Source of the DNA: Gammaproteobacteria bacterium
GTDB lineage: Bacteria; Pseudomonadota; Gammaproteobacteria; SZUA-229
DNA length: 64,000 bases
NCBI GenBank assembly: GCA_029881035.1
Contig: JAOUNI010000008.1
Span: 1-64,000 of the forward strand
Direction: 5' to 3'
Every line of letters starts with the position of its first letter. Position 1 is the first letter of the stretch. The notes below the pieces were generated by a model. It searched no databases and was not told where the DNA came from. It saw only the letters and a program-made list of their open reading frames with translations. Below, one piece after another: positions 56,543 to 64,000 of the stretch. A program made the position numbers and the translations under genes.

Positions 56543-57258
56543 CTATACAAACAGAACTGTCTCAACAGACAACACAACAAGAAGAAAAATTAGCCGACGA
56601 ACTGCAGTTAATCAGTTTACTCAAGGAGCACAGCGATATTTTGCGTCGTCGCCCTGAATTACTGGCCGAGCTGGAAATTCCACATCAAACCATTGGTGCT
56701 GTTTCATTGATTGAGCGCCAGGTTCAAGTTTTGCGTGATAAGTTAAAGGCCAGTGAAAGTCATCTAATCGAATTGATGGAAATCGCACGACTGAATGAGC
56801 GTCTGGCTAACAGCCGGCATCGAATCGCGATTAATTTGCTGGGTGCACATGATTTGATCGATGTTATCAGCGTGGTGCTGGATGAATTAAAAAATGAACT
56901 TAAAGCTGAGTTTGCAGATATTAAATTAATTTCAGATAACACTGAGCAGATGGAAAAACACCCCGGATTGTTTGTGTCCAGTCAGTCAACAGAGCTAAAT
57001 CAGTTTTCAACCATGCTTAAGCAGAAAAATCCAGTTTGCGGGCGTAGCTCAGCAGAGCAAAATACCTTCTTATTTGGAGATAAGGCCGGGCAAATTACTT
57101 CAGCCGCGGTGATTCCATTGGTATCAGGTGCAGATTTAGGATTACTGGGGCTGGGGAGTAGTGAAAGTGATCGTTTCCAGGCATCTATGGGCACTGAATT
57201 TTTGAGTCAGATGGGTGAGATGGTGAGTGCGGCTTTAGCGGTTCACCTGGAAAAATAG
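56539..57258 (+). CDS. DUF484 family protein
   Basis: 239 residues, GTG start overlapping the dapF stop (GTGA). N-terminal helical segment [20 protein letters not shown] is the DUF484 hallmark, followed by a coiled stretch ([20 protein letters not shown]) and a GAF-like C-terminal domain ([20 protein letters not shown]). Function is unknown; it is almost always encoded between dapF and xerC, as here. Confidence 0.92.
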   Translation: MTIQTELSQQTTQQEEKLADELQLISLLKEHSDILRRRPELLAELEIPHQTIGAVSLIERQVQVLRDKLKASESHLIELMEIARLNERLANSRHRIAINLLGAHDLIDVISVVLDELKNELKAEFADIKLISDNTEQMEKHPGLFVSSQSTELNQFSTMLKQKNPVCGRSSAEQNTFLFGDKAGQITSAAVIPLVSGADLGLLGLGSSESDRFQASMGTEFLSQMGEMVSAALAVHLEK

Positions 57259-57261
57259 CCT

Positions 57262-58179
57262 ATGAGTAAAACTCAGGATTCTGGCATGGTGGAATGGCAG
57301 GATCGGTTGGTGCGTTTTTTTATCTATCTAGAATCTGAGCGTAAGTATTCCAGACATACTTTATCGGCTTATCAGCGTGATATTCAGGCCTTCAGCCAGT
57401 TTTGCACCGAGAACGATCAGATCGACTGGGCTGATATTGATGAGGCGCTGGTCAGACGTTTCGTTGCTTCGCAACATCGCAAAGGCCTGTCGGGCCGAAG
57501 CTTGCAGCGTCGATTGTCTGCCGTTCGCACCCTGTTTAATTATCTGTGTCGTCATTATGGCCTGGCTAATAACCCCGCCGATGGCGTGCCAGCACCAAAA
57601 TCAGCGCGCCGTTTACCTGAGACACTGGGTGTCGATCAGCTCAATAATCTGTTAGCCATGCCCGGTGATGACCCGTTAACACATAGAGATCATGCCATAA
57701 TGGAATTGTTGTACGGCTGCGGTTTGCGACTATCTGAATTGACCGGGTTGAACCTGACCAACATCGACTGGCGGCAGCAGATACTCACCGTCTCAGGTAA
57801 GGGCAATAAGCAACGGCGTATACCGTTTGGTAAAAAAGCCGCTGATGCATTAAAGATCTGGATGAAAGATAGAAGTTTATTGCTCAAGCAGGAAGAAGAG
57901 GCTCTGTTCCTGAGTAAAGACGGCCAGCGCATCAGTAACAGGAGCGTGCAGCAGCGACTCAAAAAATGGGCGTTCAAGCAGGGCCTGAATAGCAATGCCT
58001 ATCCCCACATGTTGAGGCACTCTTTTGCCTCACATATTCTGGAATCATCCAGCGATCTGCGCGCGGTGCAGGAACTGCTGGGCCACGCCAACCTGAGCAC
58101 CACCCAGATCTATACACATCTTGATTTTCAGCATCTTGCAGGCGTTTACGACAAAGCGCACCCAAGATCACGTAAGTAG
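57262..58179 (+). CDS. xerC: Tyrosine recombinase XerC
   Basis: 305 residues. N-terminal SAM-like core-binding domain (ESERKYSRHTLSAYQRDIQA). The catalytic domain has Arg in YGCGLRLSELTGL, Lys in SGKGNKQRRIP, HxxR in PHMLRHSFASHIL, GHANLSTTQIY, and nucleophile Tyr in TQIYTHLD. With XerD it resolves chromosome dimers at dif. Placement in the dapF-DUF484-xerC order, 3 bases after DUF484, marks XerC rather than XerD. Confidence 0.95.
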   Translation: MSKTQDSGMVEWQDRLVRFFIYLESERKYSRHTLSAYQRDIQAFSQFCTENDQIDWADIDEALVRRFVASQHRKGLSGRSLQRRLSAVRTLFNYLCRHYGLANNPADGVPAPKSARRLPETLGVDQLNNLLAMPGDDPLTHRDHAIMELLYGCGLRLSELTGLNLTNIDWRQQILTVSGKGNKQRRIPFGKKAADALKIWMKDRSLLLKQEEEALFLSKDGQRISNRSVQQRLKKWAFKQGLNSNAYPHMLRHSFASHILESSSDLRAVQELLGHANLSTTQIYTHLDFQHLAGVYDKAHPRSRK

Positions 58180-58239
58180 CTTCACCCGCCGGCGTTTCGT
58201 GTAAAATTACCAATCTTAGAGATTATTGGGAGATTTGAC

Positions 58240-58773
58240 GTGGAGACATTTCACGGTACAACCATCATAACAGTGCGTCGGGGCGGCAAAGTAGTGGTCG
58301 GTGGCGATGGTCAGGTCACTCTGGGTAACACGGTGATGAAGGGCAATGCCACCAAAGTGCGCAAGATCTATCACGATAAAGTTGTGGTGGGTTTTGCTGG
58401 TGCCACTGCCGATGCTTTCACTTTGCTGGAAAGATTTGAAGGTATGCTGGAACGCCATAGCGGCCAGCTGAAACGTGCCGCTGTTGAGCTCGCTAAAGAC
58501 TGGCGCACTGATCGTATGTTACGCAGGCTGGAGGCGATGTTGATTGTCGTCGATAAAGAGAGTTCATTGCTGGTATCGGGAACCGGTGATGTGATCGATA
58601 CGGAAGATGATTTAATCGCCATAGGTTCGGGCGGTCCATATGCTCAATCCGCTGCACGCGCTTTATTTGAAAATACCGAAATGACGGCCAGAGAAATTGT
58701 AGAAAAGAGTTTGGCGATCGCTGGTGATATCTGCATCTACACTAACCAGACGCGTACTATTGAAGAATTATAA
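58240..58773 (+). CDS. hslV: ATP-dependent protease subunit HslV
   Basis: 177 residues. Start GTG; the six-residue leader METFHG would be removed to expose the catalytic N-terminal threonine of [24 protein letters not shown]-like VLSVG is not present; typical motifs are [16 protein letters not shown] and [16 protein letters not shown]. It is a proteasome-like peptidase that forms the HslVU complex with the next gene. No clear sigma32 promoter was identified. Confidence 0.96.
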   Translation: METFHGTTIITVRRGGKVVVGGDGQVTLGNTVMKGNATKVRKIYHDKVVVGFAGATADAFTLLERFEGMLERHSGQLKRAAVELAKDWRTDRMLRRLEAMLIVVDKESSLLVSGTGDVIDTEDDLIAIGSGGPYAQSAARALFENTEMTAREIVEKSLAIAGDICIYTNQTRTIEEL

Positions 58774-58824
58774 GTTGGGCAGAATTGTAACTGTCCACCC
58801 AAACAGTAACAGGTTAAAAAATCT

Positions 58825-60153
58825 ATGTCTGAAATGACTCCCCGCGAAATTGCACAGGAGCTGGATAAACACATCGTTGGCCAGCAAAAAGCCAAGCGAG
58901 CAGTAGCGATTGCTTTACGTAATCGTTGGCGCCGCATGCAGATTGATCAGGAACTGCGTAACGAAATCACGCCTAAAAATATCCTGATGATCGGACCCAC
59001 CGGCGTCGGCAAAACCGAAATCGCGCGCCGACTGGCGCACCTGGCAAATGCGCCATTCATCAAGGTCGAAGCAACCAAGTTTACTGAAATTGGTTATGTA
59101 GGCAGGGAAGTTGATTCGATTATTCGTGATCTGGTCGATATGGCTGTAAAAACGGCGCGTGAACAGGAAATCAAAAATGTAAAACATCAGGCAGAAGCGG
59201 CTGCAGAAGAACGTATTCTTAATGCTTTATTACCGCCCAGCCGTAATGAGTTTGGTGAGCCGGAAGTGCAGGAATCAGGCACTCGTGAGAAATTTAGAGA
59301 AAAACTTCGCCATGGTGAGCTCGATGGTAAAGAAATTGAAATAGAAGTATCGGCCTCAACCATGGGTGTGGAAATTATGGCACCACCGGGTATGGAAGAA
59401 ATGACCAGCCAGTTGCAGGGCGTATTTCAGAATCTGTCGAGTCATCGTAAAAAAACGGAAAAAATGAAAATTCTGCAGGCGCGTAAAGTGCTGCTGGAAG
59501 AAGAGTCGGACAAGTTACTTAATGATGAAGAGATCAAGGCCAATGCGGTAGAAAATGCTGAACAGAATGGCATCGTTTTTCTCGATGAGCTGGATAAGGT
59601 AGCTAAACGTGCCGATTCAGGCAGTGGCGGTGATGTTTCACGCGAAGGTGTGCAGCGTGACTTGCTGCCTCTGGTTGAAGGCTGCACCGTGAGTACTAAA
59701 TACGGCATGGTTAAAACTGATCATATTTTGTTTATTGCCTCAGGTGCTTTCCATCTGTGTAAGCCTTCAGATCTTATTCCAGAGCTGCAGGGTCGTTTAC
59801 CGATTCGTGTTGAACTGGATGCACTGAATGCTGCAGATTTCCAGCGCATTTTGACCGAGCCGGATGCGGCCTTAACCGTGCAATACAAAGCGCTGCTGAA
59901 AACTGAAGGTGTTGAGCTGGATTTTACCGATGAAGGCGTAAAACGAATTGCTGAGATCGCCTACAGCGTGAACGAGAGATCAGAAAATATTGGTGCACGT
60001 CGATTACATACTGTAATGGAAAGATTGTTAGATGATATTTCCTACAGTGCACCGGATAAATCCGGCACAAAAGTGATCATCGATGCCGCTTATGTTGACA
60101 ACAGCCTTGGCGAACTGGTTAAAGATGAAGACCTGAGCCGCTACATTCTATAA
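58825..60153 (+). CDS. hslU: ATPase/unfoldase subunit HslU
   Basis: 442 residues. AAA+ ATPase with [20 protein letters not shown], Walker [16 protein letters not shown], Walker [16 protein letters not shown], intermediate (I) domain about 110-240, sensor II region [16 protein letters not shown], and the C-terminal tail LSRYIL that docks into HslV. It unfolds proteins for HslV. The gene lies 51 bases downstream of hslV. Confidence 0.97.
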   Translation: MSEMTPREIAQELDKHIVGQQKAKRAVAIALRNRWRRMQIDQELRNEITPKNILMIGPTGVGKTEIARRLAHLANAPFIKVEATKFTEIGYVGREVDSIIRDLVDMAVKTAREQEIKNVKHQAEAAAEERILNALLPPSRNEFGEPEVQESGTREKFREKLRHGELDGKEIEIEVSASTMGVEIMAPPGMEEMTSQLQGVFQNLSSHRKKTEKMKILQARKVLLEEESDKLLNDEEIKANAVENAEQNGIVFLDELDKVAKRADSGSGGDVSREGVQRDLLPLVEGCTVSTKYGMVKTDHILFIASGAFHLCKPSDLIPELQGRLPIRVELDALNAADFQRILTEPDAALTVQYKALLKTEGVELDFTDEGVKRIAEIAYSVNERSENIGARRLHTVMERLLDDISYSAPDKSGTKVIIDAAYVDNSLGELVKDEDLSRYIL

Positions 60154-60176
60154 AGAAGATATTAAAGAGAACAATT

Positions 60177-60533
60177 ATGGTAAAACCAGTTGATATTAAT
60201 CTGCATCAAAAAAGCCGAATACTTGAGCTGACTTATGAAGATGGTACAAATTATAAGTTACCCTGCGAATACCTGAGAGTGTATTCACCTTCTGCAGAAG
60301 TGACCGGTCACGGACCAGGGCAGGAAATTCTGCAGCTGAATAAAGAAGAGGTAAACATCATCGGCATCGAACCACAGGGCAACTATGCTTTAAAGTTAAT
60401 TTTTGATGATAAGCATGATACCGGCCTTTTTACCTGGGAATATTTGCAGGAGCTGGGTTCGAAATACGAAGAGAAATGGCAGGATTATCTGGATCGACTG
60501 AAAGCAGCCGGCCACGAACGTAAAGCTAAATAG
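60177..60533 (+). CDS. DUF971 (GBBH-like N-terminal domain) protein
   Basis: 118 residues. Domain signature [25 protein letters not shown], then [21 protein letters not shown] and [10 protein letters not shown]. The domain also forms the N-terminal part of gamma-butyrobetaine hydroxylase. As a stand-alone gene its function is unknown, though linkage to hslVU and ubiE is conserved in several gammaproteobacteria. It lies 23 bases after hslU and 8 before ubiE, so is operonic. Confidence 0.9.
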   Translation: MVKPVDINLHQKSRILELTYEDGTNYKLPCEYLRVYSPSAEVTGHGPGQEILQLNKEEVNIIGIEPQGNYALKLIFDDKHDTGLFTWEYLQELGSKYEEKWQDYLDRLKAAGHERKAK

Positions 60534-60541
60534 AGAAAACA

Positions 60542-61288
60542 ATGTCAGCAAAAAAAACACATTTTGGTTTCAAACAGGTCGATGCGGATAAAAAAGCGGG
60601 CATGGTTGCTGAAGTCTTTAGCTCGGTCGCCAGCAAGTACGACATCATGAATGATGTTATGTCATTTGGTATTCACCGTATCTGGAAAAAAATTGCCATG
60701 GCCCATACCGGCCTGAAAAAAGGCATGCGCGCTTTGGATGTCGCCGGTGGTACTGGTGACCTTACCATTTACATGTCAAGGCAGGTCGGACCCACCGGCG
60801 AAGTCATTATTTCCGATATCAATCCGGCTATGCTGGAACAGGGTCGCCGTCGTCTAATTGATAAGGGCGTCGCTGGCAATGTGAAATTTGTTGAGGCCAA
60901 TGCTGAAGAATTGCCTTTTGAAGATAACTCATTTGACTGCATCACCATTGCATTTGGTTTGCGCAATGTTACCGATAAAGATAAAGCATTAAAAGATATG
61001 TATCGTGTACTTAAGCCGGGTGGCCGGTTATTGGTGCTGGAATTTTCCAAGCCGATATTGCCGGGTCTGGATAAGATATATGATTTTTATTCATTCAATG
61101 TGCTGCCGAAGATGGGTAAGGTTATAGCCAACGATGAAGAAAGTTACCGCTATCTAGCAGAGTCAATTCGTATGCATCCTGATCAGGCCACATTGAAAGA
61201 CATGATGCAAAACGCAGGCTTCGAACGGTGCACATATTACAACATGACCGGCGGTATAGTTGCGTTACACAAGGGCTTCAAACTTTAG
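60542..61288 (+). CDS. ubiE: Ubiquinone/menaquinone C-methyltransferase UbiE
   Basis: 248 residues. [20 protein letters not shown], then [20 protein letters not shown] (UbiE signature), SAM loop [15 protein letters not shown], second signature region [20 protein letters not shown] and C-terminal [16 protein letters not shown]. It methylates the quinone ring carbon. First of the ubiE-ubiJ-ubiB run. Confidence 0.97.
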   Translation: MSAKKTHFGFKQVDADKKAGMVAEVFSSVASKYDIMNDVMSFGIHRIWKKIAMAHTGLKKGMRALDVAGGTGDLTIYMSRQVGPTGEVIISDINPAMLEQGRRRLIDKGVAGNVKFVEANAEELPFEDNSFDCITIAFGLRNVTDKDKALKDMYRVLKPGGRLLVLEFSKPILPGLDKIYDFYSFNVLPKMGKVIANDEESYRYLAESIRMHPDQATLKDMMQNAGFERCTYYNMTGGIVALHKGFKL

Positions 61289-61290
61289 AT

Positions 61291-61917
61291 ATGTTATTGC
61301 ATGATTCAGTGAGTGAGGCGTCTATTTTATGGCTGGAGGCCATGATAAATAAATATCTATCACTGGATCCGGAAGTTACAGAAAAATTAGCAGAACTTGA
61401 AGGCCGGGTGATCGCTGTAGAAATAACAGGTGTGAATAAAATCCTATATTTTTTTCCACATCAGGCAGGCATGGATGTTACAGAGCAATATCAAAACCAA
61501 GCTGATACTACACTCAAAGGTTCACCATTGGCGCTGTTAAAAATGAGTATGAGTAAAGACGTCGCAGAGTTGATGCTGAAAGGTGAAGTTGAGATTAAGG
61601 GCGATGTTCGGCTGGGTCGAAATTTTAAAAAAATATTGTCAGAGATAGATATCGACTGGGAAGAATATATTGCCCGAATTATTGGTGATGCATCGGCGCA
61701 TCATCTGAAAAGTCTGACAAAAAAAATAATGAACTGGGGTCGCCAGGCCGGCAAAGATATTGCTGCGGATGTTTCCGAGTATCTTCAGGAAGAAAGTCGG
61801 GATGTAGTCAGTAAACCCGAGCTAGAAATGTTTTATCAGCATGTTGATACGCTGAGAAATCGGCTGGATCGATTTCAGGCACGACTTGAAGCATTAAAAA
61901 ATAAACAACAAAAATAA
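61291..61917 (+). CDS. ubiJ: Ubiquinone biosynthesis accessory factor UbiJ
   Basis: 208 residues from ATG 61291, two bases after the ubiE stop. N-terminal SCP2-like lipid-binding domain (LAELEGRVIAVEITGVNKIL, GSPLALLKMSM, VEIKGDVRLGRNFKKILSEI). C-terminal coiled-coil tail (EMFYQHVDTLRNRLDRFQAR). UbiJ supports assembly of the soluble Ubi complex in E. coli, binding hydrophobic intermediates. The track's longer start lies inside ubiE. Confidence 0.92.
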   Translation: MLLHDSVSEASILWLEAMINKYLSLDPEVTEKLAELEGRVIAVEITGVNKILYFFPHQAGMDVTEQYQNQADTTLKGSPLALLKMSMSKDVAELMLKGEVEIKGDVRLGRNFKKILSEIDIDWEEYIARIIGDASAHHLKSLTKKIMNWGRQAGKDIAADVSEYLQEESRDVVSKPELEMFYQHVDTLRNRLDRFQARLEALKNKQQK

Positions 61918-61949
61918 TATAAACGAGCGGAATTTAAATTTAAATAATA

Positions 61950-63617
61950 ATGAGATTAATTGGACCAAAACAGTTCTTTCGCCTGCTGCGAATCAATTAT
62001 GTGCTCGCGCGTCATGGACTGGATGATATTATTTTTGCGACACATCTATTGCGGCCATTTCGGTTTCTCATCTACGTTTTGCCATGGAACTGGTTTCGGT
62101 CAGAACGAGCGCCCCGAGGTGCACGTATCCGCCGATCACTGGAAGACCTGGGGCCTGTCTTTATAAAATTTGGCCAGATGTTATCGACCCGCCGAGACCT
62201 GCTCGCAGATGACATTGCTGATGAGCTGGAGTTGCTGCAGGATGCAGTACCGCCATTCCCTAACCAAAAAGCGCAGGAAATTATTGAAAAAGCTTTTGGC
62301 CGAACACTTGGTGAATTATTTGAGAGTTTTGAAGCGAATCCATTAGCCTCGGCTTCAATTGCTCAGGTACATGGTGCGCGATTAAAGAGTGGTGAAGATG
62401 TTGTTGTTAAAGTATTAAGGCCTAATATTCTGCCGGTCATCAAACGAGATATTTCATTGCTCTATATTATTGCTGAATGGGCAGCACGTTATTCTTCTCA
62501 AATACGCAGGTTACGTCCGGTTGAAGTTGTGGCCGAGTATGAGAAAACAATAATTGACGAGCTAGACCTGATGCGTGAGGCAGCCAACGCCAGTCAGTTA
62601 CGCAGAAATTTTGAATATTCAGCCGATCTATACGTGCCGGAAGTGTACTGGGATTACACACGTAAAAATGTCATGGTGATGGAGCGTATTTATGGCTCCT
62701 CTATTCGTAATATTGACGAGCTAAAAGAAAAAAATACCGATATGAAAAGACTGGCGGAAATGGGTGTGGAAATATTTTTCACCCAGGTGTTTACGCACAA
62801 CTTTTTTCACGCTGATATGCATCCAGGTAATGTTTTTGTTGATATCGATAACCCCGTTATGCCGAAATATATTGCGATTGATTTTGGTATTATGGGTACG
62901 CTCAATCAGATTGATAAACGTTATTTGGCAGAAAATTTCCTGGCTTTTTTCCAGCGTGATTACAATAAAGTTGCACGCTTGCATGTTGAGTCGGGCTGGG
63001 TGCCAGCCAATACACGTGTAGATGAATTTGAGTCAGCGATTCGCAGCGTATGTGAGCCTATTTTTGAACGGCCGTTAAAAGATATTTCGTTTGGTCAATT
63101 ATTATTGCGATTATTCCAGACGGCAAGACGCTTTAATATGGAAGTACAGCCGCAATTAGTGTTATTACAGAAAACCCTGCTCAATATCGAAGGCCTGGGT
63201 CGACAGTTATATCCCGAGCTTGATTTATGGACCACTGCCAAACCATTCCTTGAACGCTGGATGGAAGAACAGGTTGGTACCAAAGCTATGTTACGTAGTT
63301 TTAAGGAAAATCTGCCTTATCTTGTCGAGAAGATGCCAGAGCTGCCAATGATGATTTACGAAGCATTGAAAAATGCCTCCACTGGTAATGATCAGAAAAT
63401 GCAGTTACAGGAAATAAAAAAAATGCGTGCAGAGTTCAAGAGCAGTAATCAACGCAATATGGTGGCCATTGGCGGTGCCAGTTTATTGATGAGCGCATTT
63501 ATTGTTTTTGGTTTGGGCAGCGCTGAAGAAACAGCAATGTTCATGGGTGCGCCGATAATGTCATGGGTACTGGGTAGTATCGGTTCAGCTTTCTTATTAT
63601 TCGCCATTCAGGATTGA
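61950..63617 (+). CDS. ubiB: Ubiquinone biosynthesis kinase-like protein UbiB
   Basis: 555 residues, standard length. KxGQ motif in [22 protein letters not shown]-site region [20 protein letters not shown] with VVKVLRP, catalytic loop [12 protein letters not shown] and metal motif AIDFGIMG, all of the atypical ADCK kinase type. Two TM helices at the C-terminus (about 508-553) anchor it. It is thought to use ATP to extract quinone intermediates for the Ubi enzymes. Follows ubiJ by 32 bases. Confidence 0.97.
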   Translation: MRLIGPKQFFRLLRINYVLARHGLDDIIFATHLLRPFRFLIYVLPWNWFRSERAPRGARIRRSLEDLGPVFIKFGQMLSTRRDLLADDIADELELLQDAVPPFPNQKAQEIIEKAFGRTLGELFESFEANPLASASIAQVHGARLKSGEDVVVKVLRPNILPVIKRDISLLYIIAEWAARYSSQIRRLRPVEVVAEYEKTIIDELDLMREAANASQLRRNFEYSADLYVPEVYWDYTRKNVMVMERIYGSSIRNIDELKEKNTDMKRLAEMGVEIFFTQVFTHNFFHADMHPGNVFVDIDNPVMPKYIAIDFGIMGTLNQIDKRYLAENFLAFFQRDYNKVARLHVESGWVPANTRVDEFESAIRSVCEPIFERPLKDISFGQLLLRLFQTARRFNMEVQPQLVLLQKTLLNIEGLGRQLYPELDLWTTAKPFLERWMEEQVGTKAMLRSFKENLPYLVEKMPELPMMIYEALKNASTGNDQKMQLQEIKKMRAEFKSSNQRNMVAIGGASLLMSAFIVFGLGSAEETAMFMGAPIMSWVLGSIGSAFLLFAIQD

Positions 63618-63660
63618 GTATTTTGCGCAACCGTATTGAATACTGTCGGAGCCAGTGCTG

Positions 63661-64000
63661 ATGTCTGAATTCGACAGCGCCTTCATGCAGACCGATACAG
63701 CCGATGTCTCACACATTCTCGACGGCCTGAACGAAGCGCAGCGTGAAGCGGTGACCGCACCGCCCGGTCACATGCTGGTGCTGGCCGGCGCCGGTAGTGG
63801 TAAAACCCGCGTGCTGGTACACCGCATCGCCTGGCTGAACCAGGTTGAAAATATTTCTGCCTACAATATTTTTGCCGTCACCTTTACCAACAAAGCAGCT
63901 GCAGAAATGCGCAAGCGCGTTGAAAAACTGCAGGGCACGCCGGCCTCCGGCATGTGGGTCGGTACTTTCCATGGACTGGCGCACCGTTTATTAAGATCGC
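63661..64000 (+). CDS. uvrD: UvrD/Rep-type DNA helicase, N-terminal part (cut by window edge)
   Basis: Only the first 113 codons are present. After a leader, [20 protein letters not shown] is the Q-motif, [19 protein letters not shown] Walker [19 protein letters not shown] motif Ia and [14 protein letters not shown] motif Ib, the superfamily 1A signature. The match fits UvrD (helicase II, mismatch and excision repair) better than Rep because of the leader and [12 protein letters not shown]; the truncated view leaves this open. It lies 43 bases after ubiB. Confidence 0.85.
   Translation, partial: MSEFDSAFMQTDTADVSHILDGLNEAQREAVTAPPGHMLVLAGAGSGKTRVLVHRIAWLNQVENISAYNIFAVTFTNKAAAEMRKRVEKLQGTPASGMWVGTFHGLAHRLLRS

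Overview
The window is chromosomal DNA of a gammaproteobacterium of moderate, rather AT-rich composition, and it spans the replication origin. The core is the classic oriC neighbourhood: mnmE, yidC, yidD, rnpA and rpmH are transcribed leftward, and dnaA, dnaN, recF and gyrB rightward. DnaA boxes and an AT-rich stretch lie between dnaA and dnaN, and two perfect parS-type palindromes lie inside recF. FabV, the algZ/algR-hemD-hemY order, lptM-lysA-dapF-DUF484-xerC, hslVU and ubiE-ubiJ-ubiB all fit a gammaproteobacterium, possibly one of the environmental lineages near Chromatiales or Thiotrichales. The species cannot be named from this sequence alone.

Region 1 (1-20.2 kb) is accessory. It has small exported proteins and lipoproteins (several too short for the ORF track), a universal stress protein, and a signalling block. 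That block holds a chemoreceptor-like protein, a MerR-type HTH fused to a receiver, a receiver-HD-GYP phosphodiesterase, and an orphan substrate-binding lipoprotein followed by a very large hybrid histidine kinase. After it come a GNAT acetyltransferase, a PsiE-family membrane protein, a 594-residue exported protein of unknown function, an LpxR-like outer-membrane protein, a CoA-binding protein, a dehydrogenase with a broken partial copy nearby, and a phage-type polyvalent-protein homologue. Intergenic DNA here carries repeats, including a stem-loop present twice with a compensating base-pair change.

Region 2 (20.4-31 kb) holds a deaminase, fabV, a pseudouridine synthase and a complete phosphate cluster, phoB-phoR-pstS-pstC-pstA-pstB-phoU, read leftward. 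Matching sets of three 11-bp direct repeats, interpreted as Pho boxes, lie upstream of phoB and of pstS. This cluster sits directly behind mnmE, where many gammaproteobacteria have mnmG-rsmG-parA-parB.

Region 3 (31-41.3 kb) is the origin block. Region 4 (41.3-52.5 kb) contains ubiD, a GGDEF diguanylate cyclase, a glutaredoxin, a ferredoxin/flavin reductase, hemY, hemD, algR, algZ, argH, an orphan Hpt protein, an unknown protein and an esterase. The hemC and hemX genes that often accompany hemD and hemY are absent. Region 5 (52.5-64 kb) is a dense rightward housekeeping run: lptM, lysA, a 2OG-Fe(II) oxygenase-like gene, a small secreted acidic protein, a periplasmic rhodanese, dapF, a DUF484 gene, xerC, hslV, hslU, a DUF971 gene, ubiE, ubiJ, ubiB, and the start of a uvrD-type helicase cut by the window edge. 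I saw no tRNA, rRNA, CRISPR array or intact insertion sequence.
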